Shown: positions 1 through 13,300 of the stretch, piece after piece
Position numbering within the stretch: the first letter of the stretch is position 1
Layout: every line of letters starts with the position of its first letter
DNA from: Rhynochetos jubatus
Lineage: Eukaryota > Chordata > Aves > Eurypygiformes > Rhynochetidae
Direction of reading: 5' to 3'
Assembly: GCA_027574665.1 (NCBI GenBank)
Contig: CM050657.1
Coordinates: forward strand, 28,395,408-28,459,407
DNA: 64,000 bases
Notes under the pieces: model-generated
What the model saw: only the letters and a program-made list of their open reading frames with translations
Told to the model about the DNA's origin: nothing
Database searches by the model: none
Made by a program: the position numbers and the translations under genes

Positions 1-1338
1 CAGGTTTGGACCAGACACAGTTTACTTCCTTCTGTCATCACCCATTACGCAGAATGTGTTCCAATTTTAACCTTCAATTGCCAACAGGGGTGATTCTTGC
101 TCAAATCTTGTCATTCCTGATTTCACAGCTGCAACTAATGGTGCTTTAAGAAGTTACTGTTTTATATGCAGCTTTCCAAAAAGATTATTTCAGAGGGAAA
201 TAAACACTTCTTAACGTCTGTATTTCAAGGTATTTAGAGCCAAGTTCATTAGAGTCCCAATTTCTGCAATACTGTTTCTGCCCTCTGTACTGGGGTAGTA
301 ACTTTGATGATGAGCTTTTTCAACCTTGCTGTCTCTACTGATGATCCTGTCACTCCCCTTCTTTGCTGAAGCATTTAGCTTCTCTGGCACCTCCACTGCT
401 GACCACTTGGACCCTATCCCAGTGACTCCCTAGACCTTTCCCCTGGCTAGACTCACTGCTGCTTTGCTCCTTCTAGAGTAGCATCCAGAACCAGCTTTTA
501 AATGTTCTTTAGCATTGTAGATTCCACAGAAAATATAATAGTTCTCTTCAGTCAAGGTTTTGTTCCGAGTCAGAATTACACTGTGAGCAGTGCTTCTGCA
601 GCCTGCAGAATAGCATTCCGTAAATTATATCCTGAAATGTCACTAGACTGGCACCTGGGACTTCTGAAATTGTATTAAGCATTTCTTCCGTGCTTTTCAG
701 ATGAGCATTCTCCTCTTTTACGGCTTAGCTCCCCGGATGCGACACCTACACTTCTAATCCCTAACAGAAAGCAGTATGTATTGTAAAATAAACAAAAATG
801 GCTGGTGTCATCTAAGTGGGAAAAAGTAGGTGTGAAGGAGTCCAATATCCATCCTGGTAAGCATCCTGGAAAAGCTGCTTATGTGAACAGGTTGAACAGA
901 TGCAAAGAGATTTTGGTAAATCGTGCAAACAAGCCCATCTGAGTCTAATTTACCACCTCATTTGGTGCCAATTATCCTACTAGTTCATAGACCAAAGTTC
1001 ATAGGACTGTGCTGTTGCCTAAACAGCAGGTTCCTTTACCTAGCATACCTCTGTGGGGAATGCAGCTCAACCAGGAGTGACTTGGTTACTACCAGTCATG
1101 GATTAGATAGCTATACCGGTGCAGTTAAAGGTAACTGTTGGCAGTTGGGATTAACCGATTCCTGTGGTATGCAAAATGGAATTTCCACTCAGATGCACCG
1201 AGCAGGAATGTTTACTTGCATTGGTATGTACCACCACGGTGTTGAGTAACTACGACTAGCACGAAAACAGTAAATCCTGAAAGAAATTATGACCGTATAA
1301 TGTGCGCGCGTGCATGTGTGTTCATTGGTTATTTTTAC
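1..1338 (-). other. COL4A4 intron after exon 17
   Basis: AT-rich sequence with no Gly-X-Y reading frame on either strand. Short open frames here have no recognisable protein. An alternating purine-pyrimidine run lies at 1300-1321. Confidence 0.8.
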
Positions 1339-4300
1339 CTGTATGCCTGGATATCCAGGTTGTCCAGGAAAACCTGCAAATCCTGTCTCCCCCTGGAAAG
1401 GATCACATAAACATAATTTGATTAATCATTAAGACATTAATATAATATAATTAATTGAAGAAAACCCAGTCAGGCAGTCACACGCTGTTGTGTTATAATA
1501 GCATCTGCAGTTTGTTCCAGGAAATTCCCTGGGTCTGTACAAGAGGTGGCGTAGATGTTTCACATAATCTCTTCTGTTAAAAAAGCCCGCATGTATGGCC
1601 AGGTTATTTAGACAGCAGTCAGCAGATTCAGTGTAGCTGGGGCACAGAACTAGCTGGAATACATACCAGCAGGCTCTATCAGACTGTCTGCTTAATACAG
1701 CTGAAATTGCCTTGCTGCCTGCCGAATGACCCTCTTAAACTAGTACTGCATGGAAAGCAGCTGCGTATCAGCCCCTCCCCTCCTCTTACGATCTGCTGAC
1801 CTACTCATCCATCCAGTATTCAAACTCTCTGTGTAGGCAGTGGTAAAAGATAAAGTAAAACGTAATTTTACAAATAAAACAGTCACCCAGAACATAGCTC
1901 CAGGTGCCAATATCTGTACGTTAATGTGGCTGATGAATAGCATGATCATTACCTTGACTAGATTTGAACATGAGCTGGGGAGAGGAGACAGGAGAAAGGG
2001 CAAGATGGAGATCTGTGTACCTACATCTGTTGTTCCTTACTCCATAAGTTCGTAATGAACGTTTAGCACACTTAACAGCAAAACTGGAATTTCTTGAGCC
2101 AGAAAGATGAACAAAACATGTGTAGAACACAAAACTACACGGACAACGTCCCCATGGCAAACAGTTAACGTGCTGCGGAACTTTTCTATCACGCTGTATG
2201 TGTCCCGCTGGCTTTTCCTCCTGCTTGCAACTTCAGATTCCATTAGCCGATTTCAGCCAAATTTCAGAGTGTGGCAGAAATTCAAAGACAAAGAGTTCAT
2301 ACAACTTCTGTGGCAACAGGTAGCAGGAGAGAAAGGAAGGAATGCAATGTGAGCTATCAAGTATGTGTAACTCCACATCTCAACTGATCTCACTGTTCAG
2401 GGAGCTGCTTATACCTTTTCTTCTTACCTTCATTCCAGGAAATCCTGCAGATCCATAAGAACCGGGATTACCCTGAAAAAAGCAAGTAGAATGTGAGCCA
2501 AATCAGTGCAAGCTTATTCAAAACAACATCTATTCAGAATTGCTGAGCAGCTGATATTCCTTAGGTGATGACTTGGAGCATCCCCCCAAACCGTAAAGTT
2601 TTTGCAAATACTTTATATGAGAGATGTGCATGAATTTGAACTGTAGACCAAAGTAAGCCAGGCAGGTCCTTACTTCATGTTTTCATCCTCTTGCACCAAG
2701 CACAGTCCTAGACATGTAGCTACATGTGAGCACTGTTACGCAAATCAAGCACACACTGCTGTAAAAAATTACCATCAGCATGAATGGAATACATGAAAAT
2801 CACTGTGTTGGTACTGTGCTAGCCCAGAGCAGCTTTGTGCAGCTCTAAATGTTTAGAGGATAGCCCTACAGATTTACTTTCTTTCTAAGGACAGGAAGTC
2901 TGTATGAGCTTATGTTTAAGGCTGAGACAGGGTGAGTCCCAGGGCAGGACTCCTAAATATTCTGTACAGAATGTATGACAATCAGTTTAAAAGATTCTTA
3001 ACATCTTCCTTGGAAGTGCAGACTTAAACTGTCAAATATATTATGAAACTCGTTCTAGTGAACGTGTGAAGTAATTTATTTTGCAGCTTACCCGCAGTCC
3101 AGGGAATCCAGGAATGCCTTTTTCACCCTTTTCTCCTCTCCCAAGTATACCCTGGTGCATACAAAACATTTTGTTTAAACAAGATGCTCAGTGAGGTTTG
3201 CTGTAAATTTTAATTTTCATGCATGTTTATGAAGTTATATTAGGTTAATGGCTCTTGTTTCATTTGCTAGGCTCAGTCACTGGGGCTTCATTCATACAGC
3301 ACCACTAGCAGTGCCTACGTGGCTTCAGTTATTCACGAAACCTGCGATGGTCTCCAATGTGCTTTCGGCAGGTTGGTTGGTCGTTTTAAAGCTCTGGGCA
3401 TCTTTTGGGCTGCATCAGTCCATTTCTCAGTTCCTGCTTATAGCTAACAAGTGTACTAGTATCTACATGAGCAGCCAGTAGTGCAGCAAGCATAAAAAGC
3501 CCATTTTTTTCCAAGTAAATCTGATCTAAAAAGACCAGTTGTATCTCTTTTTCCAGTGCTAAGTAACAGTGGTCCTTTCATGATGGAAAATGAATTTCTG
3601 AAAAAGTGCTAGACTTAGAACACAGAAATGTGATGTTCAAGCATCTCATTTCTTCTGCCTACAAAGCTAAATAAGTTTTTAACATAAACTAGACTCATTT
3701 TTTGTCCCCACTTATCTTCTGTTTCTCTGAGATCCAGTAGTTTCCTGCCTGTGGATTTTCCTCCTCCAAATCTATCAGAAATAAAGACTCCAAAACCTTT
3801 TTTGCGGATGCTTCTGCTCAGCATCCAGGAACTCCTTACTGGCACACTAATGTTCAACCATGCTGGCAGAAAGAAAAGAAAATGTAGAATAGATAGCAAA
3901 GAGCAACTCTTCCTCCAGACGGGTGGCTCTGCCTTCTCTGCTCTTGAGGATACCCATAATTCAGGTTCAGGTCTTTCCCGACCATACTGAGGGAAACATG
4001 TATCACGCCCCAGTAAGAACACATACAGATCTTCTCTATTTCTCTTTTTGAGAAAAAATAATCTGTGCCTTTGTTTTCTTCACAGTCTCAGTCTGTTATG
4101 TGTCAGTAGCCCAAGTGGAAACCCTGACCTTTTGCCACCAGGCAGCATTCACTACATTATGTATAAAACAGACTCAGAAAGGTTTTTCAAAGGGTTTTGA
4201 ACTATTTTTGTTTTCACCCTGATTTAGATGGTGATTAAATTTCACAGCACAAATGCTGTTATTTCTTCAAGCACGTTGTGCTTTAAAAGATTAACTTAAT

Positions 4301-7300
4301 AACCACAGAAGGACTTGAACAAAAAAGCCTTAGCCAGCACTATGGAAAAAAAAAAAAATCACATGACTTACTTTGGGTCCGCGTGGCCCTCTGTATCCTG
4401 TTGCCCCAGGCAGTCCTTTCTGGCCCTACATATGCAAGGAAAGTGTTTGTTTATATGAATATGTAAGATGTGCTTATGTGCTGTTTGATGTTTTAAAGTC
4501 CTGTTCTGAATTACAGTTCTTAACTAGTATTTTCTTAAGCACTGGGCCTGTTCCTCTAGGAGCACCAGGCCGAAGATAAAAAAGAAAAACAATTACATAC
4601 TGATTTTTATTTCTCTTAACACTGTCAAACCAGCGTAATAACTGTGGAGTGAGATAGATGTCTTTTTAACTTGCAGGGATCTGCTAATTTGGGCTCTGTT
4701 CCTACAAACACGCATGACACGGTCATGATCACGTCATGTGTTACACAGCAGCACGTGTCACACTTTGCATAACACGGAGAGCTTAGGTAAGTTCTTTCGG
4801 TCCCTTCTCTCTTCCTTGTCCACCTGTACACAGCAACCGTTTGCATAATCAAAGCCGAAGATCCAAATCTGTTGGTTTCCTGTGTGGACGCTGCAGGCGC
4901 TGGCAATGCCAGATTCACCTTTTCATTTGTGTATTGGAGCAAATCAGACTGGAGGACATGGAGACCCAATACAGGGCTCCATAATGCAATTTTTGTAACT
5001 CCTGTTTAAACATTCCGATGTTTTAAGATACACAGCTGTGGCTGCAGTAGGTGTGGTACTGAAGAAGTACAGTAAATAACAGGATCTTCCATTAAAAGCA
5101 GACATCAAATCACACTTAATTTTCATATTAAAAGAGCACCCTAAAAGAGTTAGGATTGATCATCCTAAACATCATATTGGAGAAATCTCAAAGATCTGAA
5201 AAATAAAAGCGTTAGTGGAGAGCCACAAAAGGATTCAATGCCAGAGCAACCAAATATGCCTCCAATATGACTTGCTAATGAGAAAAAGTGACGAAAACCA
5301 AAGCAAGGGCAGTATCTCCTTTCTGCACCAGGACAGTCTTCCTTCTAGGACATGAGCTAAAGTGCACATGGGCTGTCCTCTCCTGAAAGCCTGTAGGAAG
5401 GCTGCTAAACAACAGGATTTCTGCTGAAGCAGATGGTTTATTACAGAAAGAGAGATTTGTCCTACGCCATCCCTGCAAAAATTGCATCACAGGATTGTAC
5501 TTGCCAAGTTGAGCACAGCTAAGTATGAAGACAAATTAAGACCTTTTCTCCTTTGAACAGCTGAGCTCCAGGAGGTCCAACTAACAGTGGTGACCCAGGT
5601 GGCCCAGGAAGTCCAACGTCGCCCTGTGGAAGCCAAAGGAACAGCAGAGACATTCTGTTCCACGCAGCGTGTCAGTGAGACTCAACATGCTTTCCTGCTG
5701 TACTACAGCACCGCGTATTTCTGTCCTCATTGAACATGTGCTTGTGCTAGTACCCGGAGATAAAGGTTTGTACCGAGGTCCGTAAGCCTCTCTACCATCT
5801 TCCCACATGAGCACGGTTGATGATCTTAACCCCCTTCTATTCTCCTCGGTCATTGAAAATACTGTTATGTCTGTACTCATGGCTCCTGCTCCGAGTCTGA
5901 TGTGGAGGCAGTTGCAGGGTTGTCAAATCTCTCGTGTGTACATACAGTCTCTTGTGTTCCAGACCGAAGCCTTTGAGCACAAGGCTTTGTGAAAGTAAAG
6001 ATGAAGTTATTGATTTGCTCTGGAAAGCTGTGCTTGTTAGAAACTTCCACGAATTCTAAGAAGTGCAAATTCATAGAGGAAAAATCAAATATTCCACACT
6101 GGTTCTCTAAGTCCTGAGTGCGCTAACAGGTGGAGACTGGGACAGGTTCTATTATTATGTGCTTGTCCTTTTCTTACACCCTTTCCTTGGCATCTGCTGC
6201 TGGACACAGCAAGAGATGAGATTCAGCGACTGGTCTGGTACAGGCACTGTCACTGGAAGGTGATGTTGTTACTTAGGCAACGTCTCTACAGAAGGCAATT
6301 GCTACATAAATGCTAACTAACATATTGATTGTTGCTTTCCAAAACCTCCAGAATAAGCTTGATTCCTGTATGCAGCTCACTGAAGTAATCACTTCTGCAC
6401 AGAATTAATTGAGTCAATAACTTTGATTGCTTCTTCCATTTTAACATGATTAGTGGGAGCACACAGTCACAAATGAATGGTTCTAGGGAACCCAACAAGA
6501 CACTCTGTACTTCTACTTCTTCAGCAGTAATATATTTAATGGTATTTGTTTTCTTACCGGCTCCCCCTTTTGTCCATCCACTCCAATACCTGGATTTCCC
6601 TAATTGGCAAAAAACGTACACAATTTGAAGATGATCAGAAAACACTGACATTAAAATTTAATCAAGTAACTCCTTTGAAAATCTGGGTAACAAATAACCA
6701 TAAGGGAAATTTCAAATCTTTGTATAAATTATTATTTCACTAACAACTTCAGGAAAAGTTACTGCCTACCTGTTCACCTGGCAAACCAGGGTAACCTGGA
6801 ACACCCTTTAAAAGAGAATGAAGACAAGTTAATATGTCTGATTTGGAGACAGCTTTGCTTTGAAAATTACCTCCTCTTGCCAGTAGCACTTAGAGGGAGA
6901 ATCTTCTTGGGATGTACCTATCCCAAAATGCAATTTACTTCACCTGGTCACAGCTTTCAGGAGGGCTGAACTCTAGTTTCACACTTCCCTGTCTCCCACA
7001 AGGTGGCCTTGGGGACAGGGAATAAGGAGAGAGCACTAGCAGCATTCCTCCATGACCACAGACTGCCAGGATGAAACGTGTTCACGCAGGCATGGGAAGG
7101 AACAACATAGACTCCAATTCCTGAGCATCCAAACTCATAAGGTTATAAGACAAAACTATTAACTTTTTATCATCTGCCTCAAAAATTATTCCTAGGTTTT
7201 GATTCATATTAAGGCAAGTTCTTAAATGGATAGACCAGAATTTATGTATATCCTGAAAATACAAGGCTGTGTATTACTGTGTCCAGCTCTGGGGCCCTCA

Positions 7301-10300
7301 ACATCAGAAGGATATTGACCGGTTGGAGTGAGTCCAGAGGAGGCCATGGAGATGCTCTGAGGGCTGGAGCCCCTCTGCTATGGGGACAGGCTGAGAGAGT
7401 TGGGCTTGTTCAGCCTGGAGAAGGCTCCAGGGAGACCTTACAGCACCTTCCAGTGCCTGGGGGGCTACAGGAAAGCAGGGGGGGTGCTTTTTACAAGGGC
7501 CTGTAGTGACAGGACAAGGGGTAATGGGTTTAAATTGAAAGCGGGGAGATTTAGATTGGATATCAGGAAGTTCTTCCCCGAGAGGCTGGGGAGGCATGGG
7601 GACAGGTTGCCCAGAGAAGCTGGGGATGCTGAAGCTGAGAATCACTGGTGTGATTTCTCATCCATGCCTGGCTGTCTTCAAGGCCAGGCTGGATGAGGCT
7701 TGGAGCACCCTGGGCTAGTGGAGGGTGTCCCTGCCCATGGCAGGGGGGTTGGAACTGGATGGTCTTTAAGGTCCCTTCCAACCCAAACCGTTCTGGGATT
7801 CTACTGTAACTGCGGTGATCTTACAGGCAAGCCTGGTTGGCCTGGGTATCCAGATGGGCCCGTTGTACCTCTTGACCCTCTAGGTCCCTGGAAAAGATGG
7901 CAGAAAGTCTGTTTGTGAAAATACCAAGAGCTTACCCTTTCCTCCACAAAACTAGTCCCTCCAAAATGCCTGCAACACTTGGGCTCCGTCTACTGGCCAC
8001 TGCATTCTACCCATGGCCTGAAGCTTATACCATGTCTGAAACTTCACTGTCACCACAGCAGCTCAGCACCAGTTTCTGGGTAATACTGTAGAGATGTGGA
8101 CAAGGCACAGGTACATGTTATTAACGGACTGAAAGAATACGTTGTCGGTAATTGTGCTACAGTGCGGGGACTTGATAATGTTCGTCATTTCATACTTCTT
8201 TTGAAGGGCAGAAGAAGAGGCTGACTCACCTTAGTAGTGTGAGTCTGAAACAAAATTAAACTCTATTTTTTTCTCCCATGGTTTTATGTCCAAAATGTGG
8301 TAGTGTGCTACATGTTCTTGGGCGATCCACCAGATACCGCTGAATATCACCAGATACCAGGGTGACAGCTGCTCAGTGCACAGCTAACGCTGCTGGGTGT
8401 GGGCTGTTTCTGCTGCTCCTGTTCAGGCAGCATGAACCGGTCATAGGGGCAGACCGTAAAGACTCAATGTTCGTTAGGCTTTATTCTGGAATTCTGCTGT
8501 TTAGGGCAGACGGTGTGAAACCCCAATATTACTCTACTGTAATAAAAAGGAAAATCTGAAAGATCTTCAAGACAAAAAGCATGCATAGAACCCACTGACT
8601 GTACTTACGGGCATGCCAGGGGGTCCAGGATCACCTCTGTCTCCCTGTAATGACAATCATTTAGCAAATGAATTGTTACTAGCTTTGTTTTGGGTATTTT
8701 CTAACTTTCTAGTTATTATGTTCACAAACTGTTTGTGATATTTGCTTTTAAGCTTTTTGGTACCATGCTTTATTAAACAGTGAGGAGTTATGAGAACAAT
8801 TACATTTACCATACATGTTTTCCTACAAGATACGGTTTATCTCACAATCAGATACTTACTGGAGGTCCTTTTCCAAAATGTGAAACATACACTGCATTTC
8901 CTTTTTCTCCTTTTTGCCCTGGATTTCCCTTTAAAGAAAAAAAATCCTTTAAAACATGATCCACTCACTGATGTCCTTAATTTCTACGGAGATTGAATGA
9001 TAATTTCTCAGGCTACGCTTTTCTGGTGCCTATACATCACCAGGTGATCCACTAGAACCGTCACTGCATGAGCATTTTGCAGTGCTTTTATCTGACAAGA
9101 TCCTTAAAGTAAAACTGCCAGATGAGAAAAAGAGCTCCTCACAGCTTCTGGACTCCTGCTCTGTTAGATGCTCTTGGGTGCTTCAGTAATCCACAATCTT
9201 TGCAACCCTTGTCCTTAGTGTCAAGCGTATCAACACGCCTCCCTCTTCTTGCAGTGAGTCAGTGGCTTAACCATTAGCACTCTGCCTTCTCCAAAAGTTC
9301 GTGCCGTGGTGGAGAAGAACCTAGTGTGACTCTGCATACAGTTAAAAAGCTGAAAGTATGCACGGTGTTACTTCATCATTTTCAACATTTCCATCTATTA
9401 GGAAATACGCTTCAAAGGCTATAAAAAAATACCCGATGCCCAGAGGCCCATTTGTTTTTAAAATAAGTTCCCATAGTACTTGCTGCAGAGTGCTTTTATA
9501 AATCTCGGCCAATTTTAGCACCCACAAAACCTCCATCTGACTTAGATTGCTTTTTCAAAATATAACTGTAATGCTTAAGTGACTGTTGAGAGCACGGTAT
9601 GTACGCAGCTGAAGGACAGGTGTTGTAAGACGTGAGTTCGGAAGTTTTCTCTGTTGAAATGCAAACATACTGGATATCATTTACCTGAAGCCTGTATCCA
9701 CTTCGCTACTGATTTCAATAAAATGGGCTACTGTTTTTCACAACATTTAACAACTTTAAAACTGCACTGGCTTCCTGATATTATCCAGGCTGCTCAAATC
9801 CTGAAGTCAGAATGAAATGGAGAAAGTACTTATCCCTGGAATGGTACAACAAAAGGAAGAGTCACAGCTGCCTGCAGCTGGATTTAGCTCTAGCAGATTA
9901 CAGGTCAAAGAGCAGCTGCTAAGGAACACATTAAACACATCAAAAGTTGTATTTGTCGTTGGTGATTTTACATGGGATCTCCTGTGTAATAAACCATCTT
10001 AACCAGATTGAGCTGGTTACCTTCCCCATGACTTAGGTAAGGGCTCACCAACAGAAACTACTTTCTTTTCCAATTGATTGGTGAGGTAAATGTAGAGAAT
10101 CTACAAGGTAACAAAAGTAAAGCTGACAAATATGTACGTGCTGTTCAATGAAAGGGTACGGGACAACATTATGAATAACATAAAAATGTTAGCTGGGATA
10201 TAGAGTCAGGTTAGTACCTGGCGCAACAAATTCATTTAAAACCAGGCAATCTGCACCGAGAGGCTGGAACAGAATTCTTGGACACAAGCAAATATGGTTA

Positions 10301-13300
10301 CTGTGTCTTGTTTTTCTGGGTAGCTAAATTGATTTGCACTGGAATTTCATTGTGTGCATATCCAAGGCTACATGCCTGTTGTGTCTCCCATTCTTTTTAG
10401 GTTGCAAATACTTTTCTGGGCCTGCCAAAGAGCATGGTCCTGGAATTGGGACGATTTATGCTGTAATTTGTCCCATGTCTCACTCTTCCTTTGTCATTTG
10501 GCTAATTGTAAAAGGCAAAACTCTATTTTGAAAACCATAGTAAGTAAGAAAATACAGGTAAAATTAAAGAGTTTGAGCAGAAGTCATTTGAAGGGTTAAT
10601 GGGTTACTGCAAGAGGTATTATGGGGTTATTCTCGAGTTTTTTATCAGGTTGTGTATTCCACAGCATGTATTCACAGGTCCAAGACTGAAACTGTATGTT
10701 TTTTCTAATCGCTATATTTTGATACCGTCTTTTCACTCTGGCACCCACTTCATATTTTTTGATGCCCTGTGGCTGAATCAGCATCTTATTCAGCTCCTAC
10801 TAAACACATTTGACTTTTCATGGAATTGCAGTTGTTTTTACTGCTGTATTTAGAAATTTTCAAGGAAGCTTTTAGATCAACTAATCAACTAATCATTCAG
10901 GACTGAAACTTGTCTTCACAACACGTCAAAGCCTGGGGACTAGATCTGTTCAGCAAAATTTCTTTGGAGCTACAGCGATTTATATCCCTCACTGATATGA
11001 ACCTGTTTTACCTTCTTGAGAAAAGCACTGCTAAGACACCTATTCAAAGAATTTTAAAATGCTTTCCATTTTAGCAGCGAACATAATCAATATTAAACAT
11101 TTTAACTGAATCTCTACGTATACAGATGAACACCCAGACAAGAATAGGTGTGTGCAAAAAGTGGCACATGAAACTCTAAGAACACGATTTTGGAAGAGAT
11201 CTACTAACACACTTGTGTGATCAACCAGTAACAATCTTCAAGCATTACAGGAGTTAGACTTGTTGAGGCTTCCATTTATTGCTAACTCATCTCAGGTATG
11301 TCCCCACTATTACAGCTTTCACGAAATTTCAAGTACTGCTAAACGGTACGGTGGTTTAAAGCTACTCCTTCTCAGTTGTCCTTCCATGAGATGGTATTAG
11401 CTTTGGTGTGGTTACATATAGGGGAAACAAAGCAGAAGTGAACTGTCAGGGTAGACATATGTACTTAAGGATATAGGAACTTATTTCACGTTCAAGCTTA
11501 AACTTAATCTGTTAAGGCATCAAGTATCCTTCATTCCAATTAACCTCAGCAAGAATTCCTGGAAATTCATTGTGCACCGCAGAGCTAGTGCCAGAGTCTA
11601 AAGCTCCTTTAATTTCAAGAGCTGTTAGCTTGGAGGGGAGGTGCACATATACAATATTCTTAGGCAGTAGGAAAGTCTTTCACGTACATAAGGACCTCTT
11701 GGTCCAACATAACCGGTTTCGCCTGGGAATCCTGGGTCTCCTCTTGAGCCATTACAGCCATCTAAACCATGCTTGCCCCTGGGTCCTTCACTTCCTGGTA
11801 ATCCCTGAAAGACAGTTTAATATTTATTAGAGATACACCATGATATATAGGAAATTACTTTTTAAAATTAACAGAACAGTTCAGAAACAGGTATCTTAGA
11901 TCTGAAAGAGAGAACATCGCACCGTGGTCCCAGCTTCATACTCTTGTGATAAAGATGTAAGTATTGAATTTCTTGTTCTTTGATGTATAGCAAATATAAC
12001 AGGGACAGGGCTGGTTAAGAGGGCTAGACTGAGGTCTCACTTGAGTCAAAAAGTAGCATGCTGTCTTCTCAGAAAACAAATTCTAGCCCTCTAACTATAA
12101 TCTTTCTTGTGGCTGTATAGAAAAGCTGAAGAAATACACAAAAGTCATCTCAAGAGCCTCATATTTTTTTACTTGATGATAAGATAAAATAAAGAAAAAC
12201 CAGGATACAGCTTGACTCAAGGACACAGTAATTGCAGAGATTATGACTAGACATTCGTAGACTATACATTATGACTATACGTTGAAGAACCGAGGAGTGA
12301 TTTTTTTAACCCAACAAGAACTAACCAGTGTCCAGACCGGGGGTAGTCCTACTGCAGATTAGACACTAGGCAATAGAAACAGTGAGATTTCCCTTGGAGT
12401 TATCTTTCCATTGGAGGAAAAATCACAGAATTAAACATTTTTATAAGGAACAAATAGCAATTTTGAAGCCCCAAAAATTTGAGTTTGGGTTCTTAAAAAT
12501 CATCAGGAAATTATCCTGACCATTTTCCTGAATTTTTGTTGTCAATTTTACCTTCTTCCTATCTTTAAGATTCTTCAACCAAATTCATGGACACTGTTTT
12601 TCAATTAACTTTTTCACAAAAAGAATATACATTTCATGGGAGCGCTTCTTTCTTGTGCTAAATTTTGGCCTTGTGACCTCTGCATTAAACAGACATTCTG
12701 GCAAGCGTCCCATTGTCAAGTGTGGACAGCTGACAAGCAGATGCTAAGACACCCACTTGGTTTCTGGTTCTGTTTTCACTTTCAAAATTCAACATTTTAA
12801 CTTTGTTTGATCCATTTGAAACTAATAACAGCATAGGAAGTCACTGCGAATAACAGCATTTTTCAAAATACTGTGTGTAAGAGAGATTATCTTTCTTTTA
12901 CCACACCCATTTCCACACTGAAGAATACATTCAGAAAAATATATCAACACGTGCTAATAAAGATAATAATTTAGGACCGCCTTTCCTTCTTCATTCCCTA
13001 CGCAGGTTAAAATCACTGGACTCAGTGGCTGCTTTATTTTCTTCAAATGGAGTACAAGAAAAAATCAGAATGTTTGAACAGAAAACAGTACATCATTTGA
13101 GATACTTTCCGAGATGTTAAGAATGCAGCAAGCAGACTACATCCTGCTATCGAGCCTGAAAAAACAAACATAGTGGTTTATCCCAGCACTGACAGATGCT
13201 GCATGGACATGGGCTAGTCTCTTTCTTCACTGCCCCACTCCTGCGTGAAAATTATGTACTTACCTCATTGGGATTTTGGGGACTTGTAATCAAAAGTAAA

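Larger units (their letters stand above)
1393..4371 (-). other. COL4A4 introns between exons 17, 16, 15 and 14
   Basis: Apart from exons 2428-2472 and 3092-3151 this stretch is unique intron. The frames of up to 135 codons at 3615-4022 are not collagen-like and I see no repeat in them. Confidence 0.8.
4426..7264 (-). other. COL4A4 introns between exons 14 and 10, part
   Basis: Outside the three exons at 5543, 6558 and 6770 I see only intron. The gap between exons 12 and 11 is just 170 bp. Confidence 0.8.

Noticed and set aside
3615-4022. 135-codon minus-strand frame between COL4A4 exons 15 and 14
   Set aside because: No Gly-X-Y pattern or known domain; it lies wholly in the intron and the flanking exons join in phase without it.
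7279-7781. Overlapping 70-113 codon frames on both strands
   Set aside because: They fall within a CR1 3' fragment and have no protein meaning. The same applies to frames at 22218-22892, 27238-27637, 43257-43622 and 53953-54939.
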